Shown here piece by piece: positions 48,283 to 61,260 of a DNA stretch of 64,000 nucleotides. The DNA is from Corylus avellana (Eukaryota > Streptophyta > Magnoliopsida > Fagales > Betulaceae). Under the pieces are notes generated by a model. It worked only from the letters and a program-made list of their open reading frames with translations, searched no databases and was not told the origin of the DNA. The first letter of the stretch is position 1, and each line of letters begins with the position of its first letter. The stretch lies in assembly GCF_901000735.1 (NCBI RefSeq), contig NC_081546.1:5337001-5401000 (forward strand), read 5' to 3'. The position numbers were made by a program, and so were the translations under genes.

Positions 48283-51200
48283 ATGGGCGATAAATCGAAG
48301 AAGAATAAGAAGAGGAAGACAAAAAAGCACATAGACGACACAGAGACTTCATCATCGTCGTCGTCTCCATCGAGCTTCGACGACGACTCCTCCAAGAGGC
48401 GGCACCGGCACCGGCGAAGAAGTGACGATAAAGAGTCGAGGAGAGAGAAAGAGAGGAGGAGAGAGAAACGAAGAAAGGAGAGAGAGAGAAAGAGAAGGAA
48501 ATCTAGAAGAGATGGAAAGAAGAGTAGGGTTTCCGAGTCCGAATCCGGTTCGTCGAGTGATGAGACTGATTCGGAGCGGGTACAGGCGAAGCCCGACGCG
48601 GTTGTGCGAGACTTGTTGAGAGAATTTCCTGGTGTTGGCAATGATTTGATTCAGGTTTCTATTTTTTTGGTGGCTAAATTTGACAGGACTAGAATTTAAG
48701 CCAAGTTAAATACATTTGTTGGTTTCGTATTAATCATTGTTTATGATATACAGCTATTGCAAATGGTTGATGGTGGGCAAGCTGTTGACATAAAGGGTGT
48801 ATCTGAGAGGTTTCTGATGAAGCATATAAAGAAGCTTTTCCTTTCATTGGGGCTCAAGGAGAGTGGTGATAGAGTGTTTTTACTAACTTCAAATGCTCGT
48901 CCTTGTTTGGAAGTTGTAGGACCTTTAATTCACGCTCATATAGAACCCAAAGAGCAACAAAACGATGCTTCTGTACCGGCAAATGGGGATTTGGAAGCAG
49001 TGGAATGCGGACAAGTGATGGATGAGGGTAATGTGGCAGGGCCATGTCCAGAGGATGATGCTACTGCTCCCAGAAGAAGGTAATGATATACCTTGCTATG
49101 TGCTTTATTCTCAAGGATCACAAATATGGACCAGTGAATGAGTCATTGAAGGTTCTTGCGCATTTTAATGAGAAACAACCAACTTTTGGAAGATTTAGAA
49201 TTATACCCATGTGTGCTGTTCTCTGCATTCAGCATTTTTGTTCCCCGTGTTAAAAGTTTGTCTCATGTTACAAGTAACTGCGCATTTTTTCAATATACAT
49301 TATTTATAAAAAAAAATGTTACAAGTAAAATAGAAGACAAAGTTTCTAAATGAAGTGCGAAATATTCAGTTTCTGGACTACATTTATTAGTAGTTAGGTA
49401 GCTACACTGTGTATATTTTTTTTAGATGCTGTGACAAACAGAAAGAGGATGTGGGTATGAGTACAATACAGTGTCTGAATTAGGAGCACATGATAAGCGA
49501 ATCTAATTGTCAGACAGGTTGCCAACAGAAGTGCATGAACTCTGGAGAAATAAATTTTTAATCCTTTACAAATATTTTATTAAAAGCAAAAAGGGAAAGA
49601 GAAGAAATATTCAACCTGAAAAAGGAAAGATAACAAGAATCAGGGATTACTATGATTCAATTTATTCTTGTCAACATCCCCTCTATATTGTGCCTTTGAA
49701 GTTCTGATAAAGGTGGTCAAGTGCATTAAAAAAAAAAGGACTTTCTGATTCAGGGAGAATTTAAAGGGTAGGTGCTTGAATTGGGAGTACACCTTAACAT
49801 TCTACATGGAATGCCAATTTTATCTGAATTCCTCATGAGTTGGAGTTTATGAGTTTCTTGTGGCCCCCTTGAGGTGATCCTTTAGTGGATCTGATATCTT
49901 GGAGGCTGCTTCGTGAGTAACTTTCAGAATCTGTTGTTCATACCCCACACTTCTTAGGTGATCCTTTAGTGGATATGATATCTTGGAGGCTGTTTCGTTA
50001 GTAACTTTCAGAATCTGTTATTGATACCCCACACTTCTTTCTCAGATGGCTCAAATGACATCTCCTCCCCCTGTTGGAACAGGGTGGAGAGTGTGGTTGT
50101 TGGTATAAAACTCGCTGGATGTTGTGTAACTTGCCAATAAAAAATAAATAAACTTTTTTTCTTCTTACAGGTGTCGTGACACCATCTAGCATATGTTGCA
50201 TTTAATAACCAGCCTAAGAGAAAAAAAAAATTGACACTTTTAATTTTTACATTTTCTTTACCAGGTTCATATGCTATATACATCACACGCTGCATGCTTT
50301 TGTAAATCATTTCAAAACTCTCCAGGATAAATTAAGAAAGTGAGCATACAGAGGTTCCATTAGATCTGGGTGAGCTGATATGACTTGCTTGAGCATCTCC
50401 AATCCTTTTGTGAACACACATGAAGCTTTTAGAAGCTTGAACTCCCTAAATTGAAATTTGGCGTAAAGACATTTTAATCATAAAACCTCTGGACTTGAAC
50501 ATAATTAATAACATGATTTAAAGCACCAAGCAGGTACTTGGATGTGGAATACATATGTTACTAACCAAGAAAAGAATATATATTTGTTGACAATCATCTA
50601 TGATTTGTTAAAAAAATATTTAATTTTATTGCTCTTGCTTGCTTCTTGCTGCAGAATAATTGGCCCTGAGATGCCATCAGCTGAGTTGCTTGCAGCTGCA
50701 GCGAAATTAACAGAAGCGCAAGCTGAGCTCAGGTATTTCCTGGAAAAATTTCAACAGATGCTTTTGATTTATTTGAGGGTACAGTTAGGGATTTTTTGGT
50801 GATATATAATTGTGAAATATGTAATGTCAGTGGAGATGACTTGTTATAACAATCTCTGACTAATATTTCCAGGGAAGTTGAGTTGGAGGAAGATACTGAG
50901 ATTTTTATAGGACCTCCACCACCTGCTATGGTTGCTGAGGCTGCATCAGCAAATGAGGCAGAGAGATTTGAAGAGGTATTCTAATCCTATTCCTTTTGTG
51001 TACTAGGGTTGTGCCCTTTTACACTTTTAATGAATTTAAATTACTTAAAAAAAAAATTATTTGGAGTTTTTATGTATGTTGTATAACTTTATGTTAGGGT
51101 GCTGATGCTGTTTAGTCATCATAAACTCCTTTCTCATTCCTTCTTCTATTTCTTCTTCCTCACACTTCACTTCTTGTGCTTTTGAATTATGAATGGCAAC

Positions 51201-53631
51201 TAAGGACTTATTGTTAAGTTTTATTATACAAAATCTCTTGACTTCTCCAAAAAAAAAATATCGTATTAAATAATGGCTATAGGTGATATAAGGTTCGCAT
51301 GTATCTTGTTTGTTGATCATAACAATTTTTCCAAGTTGTGCTAATTATTACATGAGTGCAATCATTCATAAACTAATTACATTTATCTGATCAGGTCACC
51401 AGAATTATGGGGGTTGAGGCTGATTGTCCATATGATGTTGTAGGAGTGAACCTGACTATGTCCGCTGATAATGTAAAAAAAAGGTAAGTATCCTAATTTT
51501 TTTTTCATCTTTCAAATAATGGAACTTAACATGTTCTATGCATCGTTTATGAACTTTAGTCTTTGTATGTATGAGATGCAAATTTGGAAGTTGGGTCTGA
51601 TGGTTTTTTTTTTGTACTGAGTGTGTGTGTGGGTGGGGGGTGATTTTATTGTCTGAATAATGTTTTGATGCTTGGCTTAACTACATTGGGGAAGGAAGAG
51701 GGGAAAGGTTACTGATAGGGTGGTTTTGGGGGAACCAGTGGAAATAGTTAGCCAGTCTGTAGTAAATAAGAAGAGAGGCATGCCAAAACCTTTGAAAGCT
51801 GAGATCCAGCATGAAATTGTCACAAAATATTATTTGTTAGATAGCTTCCGTAGGCTTATAGATGTTTCTAGCACTTTAAGAGTTCGACAATAAGCGTCTC
51901 TGAAGAGGACATGTCTTGGGGGTACCCAGCAAGTAACCACCAGGCTGAAGGAGAAAGACCTCAGTGCGTAGGTCCTACAGTAAAGAAGAAAGTAGTTAAT
52001 AGTCTCTTTTGCAATCTACTGCCTAAGGGAAGCTAAAAATATTCATCAAATCTACTAATTAATTTTCAAAAGAAATACATGTTGAAGTGGTCTTATTTGA
52101 TTAAAACTTTATTTTGGGTTGTACGCTACCACCATCATAGTGTGAATGATGTTTTATTTTTGGAATCATGCTTTTCTACTTGCAAAGTTCAAAATTTGAA
52201 AATTAGGGGGAAAGATTTACATTTTATCACGCTGCAAAGTGAGATGTTATCTGCAAGTCAAAAGAATGGTTTTTTTTCTATGCCATTTGGCTGATGAAAA
52301 CTAAGATACGGAGACAAGTACCTTCAAGCTGCAATCACCATCTTAACAGATGGATCTAGGTTCTATGTTGTTAGAATTTTGGTAGATCTTTATATGGTTG
52401 TGAACTGGTGAGCTTGTGCATCATGCAATTATTATTATTTTTTTGTCTAATGATGGACATGGAAATGATTCAGGTACTGGAAGTTGTCTCTTTTAGTGCA
52501 CCCAGATAAATGCCCTCATCCTCAGGCTCATCAAGCATTTATTAAATTGAATAAAGCTTTTAAAGAATTGCAAGATCCAGATAAGGTGAGTTTCATATGC
52601 AACATAGTTAATATGTTGACATTTAAAATGCTTGTATTTGTGCAGTCACTTTTTCTGTTACTCTGTTTTCTTTATTTCATTCACGAAGTTCTGATACAGT
52701 TGATTTGGGCATAAATTAAGTATATTTGGATTTCAATTGTCATGTTGCATCTGATTTTGTGGTCACTAGTTATTAATTATAAATGGGGAGACACAATTGT
52801 AATCTCAGAGCATATTATGGCTTGAGAGGACAAGCAAAAAGAGATTGTTAAATTTCAGTTTAATATAAACAAATATATCTTGTCCAGCTGAAGCCTAAGA
52901 AAACAAAAGATGGTCACCATTTCCAATTATCCCAAATTTCCTCATTGGAATCAAAGTTTTGTATAGCGCATGGTTGTTATTAGCTTTTCTATAGTCAATG
53001 CTGGAAAATGACTGAAAGTTAAATGCTTGGCTAATTGATTTCTAACAGACAGATCATAATCAAATACTTTAATGAATGACAATTTGAGAGGCAGACTGTA
53101 ATAAGATACTTCAAACCCAGTCCTAATCAATGGTTGGAACTCACTGGAAAAGCTAAAAACAGTTTAGTGTCTGTGGGAAGCATGAACACGAACATGCTAG
53201 TTGGCTCATTAGCCTAAGAATCCCATCAACTTCCAGTTCCATTTCATCAAAGTTGTTCCTGTTTCTTGTTCTCTGGATAGACCTTTAAATGCAACTATAA
53301 GGACTGTAGTTGGTCTTCCAAGCAATGATATTTTCATGCAGTATTCCTATGGTGATTATAGTTGTGCTTTGGCATCTTCACAACAGATATGTTCAGTTTG
53401 ACATTGGCGTTTCTTTCTAACTCATCTGTCTGTTGTAGAGGAAACTGCTGGATGAGAAAATTAAACTTAAGGAAGAACAGGAGAAATTTAAGGTACGTAC
53501 ATTCACTGAAGTAGTGGTCTAGCTATATCTTAAGAAAGTTACATCAAAAGTAATTTTAATTCTTTCTGCTTCTTTAGGCTGAGTTGAAAGTAATGCGTGA
53601 GGCTGCGCAGTGGAGAAGATCTCAAGGTTAG

Positions 53632-53672
<41 letters not shown>

Positions 53673-55045
53673 GTGTGTGTAACGACTAGGTGAAAGGGTG
53701 TAGTTGTGTCCTATCGGCTGCATCTTAGTAGAATGATGTTCTTTTCTCTCTTAATGATTCAATGACAGGACTTCATCCTATTGTTATTTTCATGGGTAAA
53801 GCATATTATTTTTATCCAATTAGGCTAAAAATTGACCCATGATAAAGTATTTCAAGTAGTATTGTGCTTGTGCAAGTTAGCTTGAGGGAAATGCTGATAT
53901 ACACAGTTAATTATTGATCTCTTGGAATGCTAATATACAAACAAATTGATCAAATTGTTTAAGGTACAAAATAGATTACCTGTAGATGTGACAACAGCAT
54001 GTGAAACTATTATCTCAAATTGTTACCGGAAAAAACAATACACTAAATTGTGAGGAAAACTTGTGCTTCTGCCAAAATTAGATGTTCTGGCTGAAACCGA
54101 CTCAATTTTTAAGGAAGAGGAATATATATAGTAATCTTTTTAAAATGCCTTCTACTAATCTGACTGCGAGAAAGCTGTTGTGTTTGCAGGTATATCTATG
54201 GAGGGCGATGATGAGCTGTTGGCAGACATGGATGTTAAGGTGGAACCTATTAGAGATGAATGGATGACAACACTACCTCCTGAAAGAAAAGTAAGACCGT
54301 CATTCAATTATCATTTATTATATATAAATTAATTAGTTCCACTTTTGTCACTATTTCTTGGAACTTGGAACCTCCTGTATGTGTCACACACCCTGAAGCG
54401 TTTTACTTTCATGGTCACTGAAACTCTAAATGCCTTTTATGTTGTTTACCAAGTCATAGCCTCCTACTGTCATTTCTTTTCAGCCCGGTATGACTATGCA
54501 GTCAACACAATTTAGCAGGAGCACAAAAGTAGGACGTGGTGATACTAGTGTTTGGACAGATACCCCTTCGGATAGAGCCCAGAAGGCAAAGATGAAGTAT
54601 GTTTCACTTTCTAGTTTTGAGAATGCCTTAAGTGGTCAACTCTCTCTCTCTCTGTCTACTGTTTATTTTAAGGGATTTTGTAATTCATTTATTTTACCAT
54701 GACAGTTATTTAGAAGCATATAATGAGGCTTCCGCACTTGCTTCAAATGAAGAGCAAAACAAAGGGAAAAGTTCAGAGGCAGAGCTGGTGGATAAATACA
54801 ATAAAGAAAAACGATCAAAGTCATTGTTACAGAAGCACCAGGAAGAGGCTACGGGCCGTTCGAAGAAAAAATCCAAGCAGCAGCCAGAGAAAGAAGAGTG
54901 GGTGGGGCAACATCCTTGGAAGCCTTGGGATCGTGAGAAGGACTTGACAGCTGGGAGGAAAAGTATAAACTTGGATCCAGAAAACATGGCTCAGGGTTTA
55001 ACTTCCAGGTTTTCTTCAGGAAACTTTCAAAGAAACTTCCTTTAG
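48283..55045 (+). CDS. J-domain protein with RS/RE-rich N terminus, GPxxP motifs and DUF3752-like C terminus (11 exons, 578 aa)
   Basis: Probably a nuclear, mRNA-processing-linked J-domain co-chaperone like Arabidopsis AT1G65280 (recalled, similar length) and human GPALPP1. Exons are 48283-48654, 48754-49079, 50655-50732, 50873-50975, 51395-51483, 52474-52585, 53439-53492, 53578-53626, 54190-54290, 54484-54596 and 54706-55045; all introns are GT-AG and the frame is open for 578 codons. Residues 1-100 are Lys/Arg/Glu/Ser-rich (MGDKSKKNKKRK..., RRREKRRKERERKRR), a likely nuclear signal. GPEMPS (about 236) and IGPPPPAM (about 271) are GPALPP-type motifs. The J domain is at about 295-350 with the HPD triad at 332-334 (LLVHPDKC). 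The end has WVGQHPWKPWDREKDL, typical of DUF3752. The ATG has A at -3 and G at +4. Confidence 0.92.
49872..50038. repeat. 84-bp tandem duplication (intron 2 of the J-domain gene)
   Basis: Two copies (49872-49955 and 49956-50038) begin AGGTGATCCTTTAGTGGAT and end ACCCCACACTTCTT, differing at a few positions. Confidence 0.85.
50985..51060 (+). mobile_element. LINE 3'-end tail in intron 4 of the J-domain gene
   Basis: The sequence TGTACTAGGGTTGTGCCC, then TTTACACTTTTAATGAA and AATTACTT with a poly-A tail, matches the plant LINE 3' end also seen at 31497. Only the tail is present, a typical 5'-truncated insertion. Confidence 0.5.
53635..53680. repeat. CT/TG microsatellite beside a splice donor
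   Basis: A CT run passing into TG repeats starts 9 bp after the donor of exon 8 of the J-domain gene (exon end 53626). Confidence 0.8.
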
Positions 55046-55166
55046 ACCTTGGGCTTGTATGTTTACAGTTCATAGTATTATATTGCCTTTTCGGTCCTCT
55101 TTACTTTGTATTTTGTGTTCATGAATTGTGGTTTTATCAATATAGGAAAGAGAGTCCTAATGACAC

Positions 55167-55206
55167 ACTCTCTCTCTCTCTCTCTCTCTCGCTCTCTCTC
55201 TCTCTC
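55167..55206. repeat. CT microsatellite after the J-domain gene
   Basis: A CT run of about 40 bp with one CG interruption, 120 bp after the stop codon and possibly at the transcript end. Confidence 0.8.
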
Positions 55207-55479
55207 CTATCCAAAAGTGTTTAATAACTTTGCTCATGTGCGTGGAATCTAAATGACTGTAAAATCTAACAAGTTGCATCCCACTGCGTATATGATTTTG
55301 AGCTTGGTCTATGCATTTGGTACTAGTACAAATAGTATTTTTAAGTGGTTTAGTGAATAAATTTATATAGAACAATCCGAGGGATATGTTATGCCTGAAT
55401 AACATAATAAAGTCTAAATTACTGAAGTCATCTATGATCTTAAATAAGCTCCTAAATAATGGCATGGAAAATTTGATAA

Positions 55480-57360
55480 AGCTTTGTTTGCTAATAGTTT
55501 TACAATATAGAAATATGATAAGTGTGTCTATAGCAAGTTTCATAGATATCAGGATGTTATTATATGCTTATTTGTTGATGACATACTGAGTTTTTGTACT
55601 GATAGTGAAAGTATTGAGATATGATATTTTTGTCTTTCAACTTTGATATAAAAGATTTGGGTAGTATTGATGTAATTCTAGGTATTAGAATCGTAATAAA
55701 CAACGAAGTTATAAAATTCACCCAGTATCATTATAATGAGAAGATACTTGAATGATTTAATCATTTTGATTGCAAAGCAGTGATTACATCTGATACATAT
55801 ATGAAACTTTATCCTAATACAAATAGAGCTGTAGATCAATTGAAATATGTTAGCTATTGGTTGTCTAATGCAGGCAATGATATGCATAGACCTAAAATTG
55901 CTTTGCAGTTGGTAAAGTGGATATGCTTTTAACCCTTGTTATATTCATTGGAATGTTGTACATAGAATTCTTAAATAGTTAAGAAAAACCACAAATTTTG
56001 GTATTTCGATATAACGTGTATCCTATAGTGTTGGAAGAATACATAGATATTAGTTGGATTACTGAAAGTGATGATCTTAAATCAACCAGTGGTAGATGTT
56101 CAACTTGGAGATCTCTTGGGGTTTTTGAAGGCAAACTTTTATTGATAAGTAATAACCAATATTATTAAAGGTTTTTAAAGGCAAACTTGCATTGCACACT
56201 TGTCATAGCATCAGCCTTTTGTTGTAGCAAAGAGGCAGAATGGCTCATGAATTTGTTATTGGGAATTCCTAATTGGTCAAAACCAATATCTTTGCCTTGC
56301 AACAATCCAGGTAAATTTTCACGAGCTTATAGCCATGTTTATAATTATAAATCTATACATTTTGGCCTAAGACATAATTATGTAGAGAGGTGCTGCTATA
56401 CAGTTGTGGCAAAAATCATGGGCTTTCTGCCCACCAATCAACAAGTGACACATTAGCATTTTAAGAAAAATGCAAAAACTTAAAATGAAAACAAAACACC
56501 AAATCAAAATGAAAGCAACCAATAAAAGACCATAACGGCTGGGTGGCTGCACCGCCACGGCCTCAGGCCACGGGGTGGCCGCAGAGCCACCCCAAACAGA
56601 TTTGCAAGGGGTGGCCGAGGGTGGGTCGGCCACCCCTCTCCTTCCCTCTTCTTCTTTCTCTCCAAAATCCTGCCCAACCCAAATCAAATAAAAAAAAATG
56701 GAGCTTCTCTTTTTGCTCTTCCTCTTGCTTCACCTCCAAATCCACCCCAGTATGACACCTCTCGCTAGACCACTCCTTCACTAGCGACAAGAACAAGACA
56801 AGTTTCAAAGCGATGCTGACGACGTCTGCAGATCTAGACACAGAGTCGGTGACATCTATGCGGTTGGATCTGAAGCGGAAGAGCGGCGTCCCCATGAAGA
56901 TTCAGATGGACACAAGAGTGAAGCTCGGAGGGCTGCGAAGCAAGAAGGCCGGGAAGAGCAATAAGAGAAGCTCCATATTTTTTTGGTTTGATTTGCGTTG
57001 GGTTGGGTTGGAATTGGAGAGAAAGAAGAAGAGGGAAGGAGGGGGGTGACCGATCCACCCCAAGGGGTGGCTTCGGCCACCCTTTGCCTCAACTGGGGTG
57101 GATCGGCCACCTCCTATGGGGTGCCCGATCCACCGAATTGTAGATATTCGGTGTTTTGGTTTTTTAATTTAAATTTTATTTGTTTTTTAATTAAACCTGA
57201 TATAATCAGGTGGTTTGGTTTTATTTTCTTAACTTGTTCCATGCTAAGGTGTCTTATGTTTATTGGTGGGCAACAAATGGGGTTTTTTTGCACCAACCGA
57301 ATTGCAGATATTCTCAATTATGTAAGATTACTCAGTAGTGGAGTCAATTACAATTGATTT
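55480..57360 (+). pseudogene. Ty1-copia pol relic (reverse transcriptase and RNase H), split by a MULE-like element
   Basis: The copia reverse-transcriptase motif FVDDIL is encoded at about 55570-55587, followed by FDIKDLGSIDVILGI and an RNase H part with DISWITESDDLKSTSGR, SKEAEWLMNLL and IHFGLRHNYV. Many stops and frameshifts show it is dead. The RNase H reading breaks at 56384 and resumes at 57316 with RLLSSGVNYN, exactly across the element at 56385-57315. No LTRs or gag recognised. Confidence 0.85.
56385..57315. mobile_element. 931-bp MULE-like non-autonomous element (possible Pack-MULE)
   Basis: Perfect 9-bp target-site duplication AATTATGTA (56376-56384 and 57316-57324), the Mutator size. 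Ends are GAGAGGTGCTGC and, reversed, GAGAATATCTGC. Long imperfect arms include CCCACCAAT mirrored by ATTGGTGGG, GGGGTGGCC-type patches and a TTCTTTCTCTCC tract mirrored by GGAGAGAAAGAAG. The GC-rich centre (about 56815-56965) holds an open frame with VPMKIQMDTRVKLGG, which looks like a fragment of a host gene, perhaps of the LEA_2/NHL family. No transposase is encoded. Confidence 0.8.
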
Positions 57361-57965
57361 TTTTTTTTTTTTGAAATCTTGTTAAACTTTGGTAGATCTA
57401 TTAACAGAAGGAATTGCAAGGGATTTGATGTAGAAAACATCAAAGGGGATGGGCTAAAGCTTAACAAATTATCACCAATAATGTAAACTCAATTGAACTC
57501 TTAAAATATCAACATCTTAAATTAAATGCATTTTTAGCACAAAAATTCATACATGTTGTGATTTGTAAGCACTATGAAATTATATTAGTTTGAAACTAAT
57601 TTACCATCTCAAAGTTAATGTGTTTAGTACTTATAATGTAAATGTTGAGGTTGTGCAGCATGCACTTAATAGGCTTATTACAAGTTTATGTTGAAGGGTA
57701 TTAATTATTGGTAATTGTTGGAGGTAGTAAAACCCCTTATGAGAATTAGGTTTTGGCTTCACTCATATTTTCCCCTTATTAAGGAGTTTTTTTTTACATA
57801 AAATTAGTAATTTTTCTTTTTATCGTGTGATTTCCACTTGTTTATGTTCTAAACTTCCACAATGAGAGAATGTTTTGAATTGTCGTATCAAATACTTGAG
57901 GCATTCAATTTTCTTCATGGCACACTTGAAAACGTTATTGATATCACCTAATGATACAATTCTTT

Positions 57966-58483
57966 GGATCGGGATCCCCAGCAATAGCTGGGGAATTGCC
58001 AAAGAGTTTTTTGGTTAATCTCAACCGTCCAATGTTATTCAACGGCTATCGATATGCCACGTGTCCCACTAAAAAGAAAATAATAAAATATTATTTAAAT
58101 TTAAAAAATAAATATAAATTAAAATAATAAACAAATAAAAAAAAAAATAAATAAATTATTAAAAAAGATGGGGTGGTTCGGCCACCCCCAAGGGCCAGTT
58201 AGGGGTGGCCAAGGCCGAAACCCATAAAAAAAAGCAAAAAAAAAGGGTTTGACCCTGGGAGTGGCTTGGTTGAGATGGGGTGGTTGGCCACCCCATCTTT
58301 TTTAATAATTTATTTTCTTTTTTTATTTGTTTATATTTATTTTTTAAATTTAAATAATATTTTTATTATTTTCTTTTTAGTAGGACACGTGGCATGTTGG
58401 TAGTCATTGGATAACATTGGACGGTTGAGATTAACAAAAAAATTCATGGGAAATTCCCCGGCTATTACTGGGGATCCCAATCC
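57966..58483. mobile_element. 518-bp Mutator-type fold-back MITE
   Basis: Flanked by a perfect 9-bp duplication CAATTCTTT (57957-57965 and 58484-58492). The ends GGATCGGGATCCCCAG and CTGGGGATCCCAATCC are inverted with one mismatch, and arms of about 190 bp continue through TGGTTAATCTCAACCGTCCA and GCCACGTGTCC with their mirrors. The centre carries inverted GGGGTGG...CCACCCC patches. Confidence 0.9.
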
Positions 58484-61260
58484 CAATTCTTTACCTGTTA
58501 AAAAATAAATCTATGAATTAATTTACTAAATAAAATATTTGGATATACAATTCATGATCAATAAGAAATAACTAGGCCCTTTTCTAGCTTTTCCTATATA
58601 AAGGACCAATCTCCATGTTGTCCAGCTTCCAAACAAAGTAACAAGGGTATATATAAAAAATATAAATAAAAAGAAATTTAGAGAGAAGTAGCATAGTACT
58701 GAAAGAGATTATTAAATTTGTCCTAAGTTAATTAAAGAATACAGAAATAGGAACAAGAACAGACAAAAGGAATAAACCCCACAAGCAATCATGAATGCAT
58801 CTATGTCTCTTATATCGTTGAGGTGAGACCTAGGGAAAAGAAAAAAGAAAAAAGAAAAAGAAATATAAAAGAAAGATAGAAAAGGGGGGACAACTTGGGC
58901 CGTGTGAGGCGACATGTCATTATCAACCTTGGTTAATCCTCATTCTATCTATCCATATGTCTCTCTAGAACCTTTGTTTTAAGTCGTCATCATCATCAAG
59001 CTTATAGTAATTAATAATTAACCCTAGCTTTCTTCTCTCTCCTTCAATCTAGAAGGTTTTTTTTTTTTTTTTTTTTTTTGGTATAAAAAACGCATAGATG
59101 TTGATATTATGAGGAGAGTTGAAAATGTTGTTATAATAATACATCAATATTGGATGTGGGACGGAGTAGCACAACCTCCAGCAGTCCCACAAACCGCCCC
59201 AAACACCCCACATGCTTCATTCACACTATATCTGCTTTGCCAAAGCAAACCCCACCACCCCTATAAGATATTGAGGCATTTTTCTTGTACTACTATGGTG
59301 CACCGTCCTCAATTCGCCTCCCAAAAGTGTTTTCCTACGCTTTCAGGGCCAGAGCCCGACATTTAAGGATGGGAGACAATTTAAAAAAATAAAAAAATAA
59401 AAATTTAGTTTTGGAGGAACATTAATTAGTCTCCCCAAATTAATAATATATAGTTCTGCCTGCGTAACGCTTTGTTTTTGAAAATCTTACTTGTGTCCGT
59501 TCCTTGTATCTCCCAATTTTTTTTTCTCTTCTTTTGTTTGGGGAGGAGGAGAGAAGAAGAAAGAAAGGAAGAGTGGGGTTTGTTGTACATTCTAAGCGTA
59601 AAGGAAGAATATCATATCAAAAGGTGATGGATATATAAATTATCAAAGCTTCGTCATCAGCTGTTCAGCTTGTTCATTATATATTACCAGTACAGTACTA
59701 TGCTCTTTTGGATGAGTTGGTAATATTGATTCTGGTCATTGAAAGAAAAAGCATAGTACGCAACCACAGGTCCACAAGCAGCATTAATATTCACTTGCCT
59801 TGCCTAAAAAGAACCACAAAAAATAAAAGAAAAGATCACCCCAAGCAAACAACCTTGCATATGTGCATGCAAGGTTGTTCTACTTCCTTAACAAAATTTG
59901 TTCATTTATATTGTTGGTGCAAGACCTACAGTAACCTCACACCGCCCGCCAATGAGGAGATTTGCGAGAGAGAAATTAGGGCTAGAGGGATTCATCGGTG
60001 GTATTTGTTGAAGTCGTTCCAATGCTTAAGTCACTAAAGGTCAGCTGAGAGGGAATTTATGTAGAGTCTGGTTAGGGTGAAAAATGCATACCTGGGTGAA
60101 TGCTCTTGCTTCCTTTATAATTGCATTGTCCTTGCCTTTTCCCTTTAGGGTTGTAGGAATTCCTGCCAATAAGTTATTATATTGATGTGGAGATTCTCTC
60201 ACTAAAAGTTTGAAAATGGATGCATGATGTGGGCATGCTGTTAGCTGAGGTGATGGAGGAGCATTAGCTACTATGCACTATACTTAAGTAAAGGTGCACT
60301 CGGATTTTAATAGTTAGTCGGGTCGTGGGTCGACAGACCTGTGGTGACTCACAAGTCTTAATATTCCTGAGGTTTGTTGGGCTTTCTAGTGAATGGGCCT
60401 TTGAGGTTGGTCCGTCAATAACTAGGCCCTCCAGTAGCCCTTCAATTTCTTTGAGCGATTAATCTACTAATCATCGGTCAATGAAAATTTGAATTGAGAC
60501 CCGTTGGACCATCAGTAATTAGGCCCTCTAGTAGCTCCCAAATTTTCATCTACCAATCAATATAGAGCCGGTGGATAGTCAACCCTCCATATATATAAAA
60601 TCACCGAAAAAAAAAGGTGTGGGCAACGCAATGTAATGTGATTGAGTCGAAAGCCAGGTTGCTCATTAATGCTAGCTACCTCCTGTAGCGATCACTTTGC
60701 TAGCATGTAAGTTGTCCATTTGATATGATAGAAATCATAACAAGCCGCAAAGAGAAATTTGATAGCAATTAAACTTAATGAATATCTTGGTGCACTCAAA
60801 ATGTTTTATTTATTTATTTATTATTTATTATTTTTAATTTCTCAGTTCATCCATTCATAGTGCCGACCAGATGAACTCAACTAGTTTTAATGCTTTCATA
60901 AAATTTCAAGATTGTAATTATTCAGTATATGTAGCCATCTAGCTAATAGCTATCATGTTGTAGGCCTCCCCATTTTCTTCTTCATTCAACCTCATTTCTA
61001 TTTCTTGAGTGCTGATTAGCAGGCTGCCCAATGTGAACTGTGCAAACAACCAAAAGTACTGTGCCTACTACATCGATCGAGTCTTGATCCCAGGAATCAT
61101 TATGTCTATCAACTTGAAATTTTCTTTTTTTATTAAAAAAAAAAAATGTGCCCAAATATGGTTGGAACATAGGGATTGTAACATACAACTATGCTTTTGC
61201 AACTGACATCTACAACGGCTCACTCTATCGACATTGACCCGATGGTAGTCTTTTCACTTT
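58484..61260. other. gene-free stretch
   Basis: AT-rich DNA with poly-T near 59057-59080 and a short TATT run near 60806-60833. At about 60405-60440 and 60500-60540 a diverged direct repeat with the core TAGGCCCTC(C/T)AGTAGC occurs. Open frames here (for example 59708-60037) match nothing I recognise. No RNA gene recognised. Confidence 0.5.

Noticed and set aside
48231..48641. Minus-strand open frame rich in Ser and Leu
   Set aside because: It is the antisense shadow of the Arg/Glu/Ser-rich first exon of the J-domain gene.
59100..59345. Possible miRNA or noncoding RNA gene
   Set aside because: No arm matches a conserved plant miRNA that I know, and only a weak short fold is visible.
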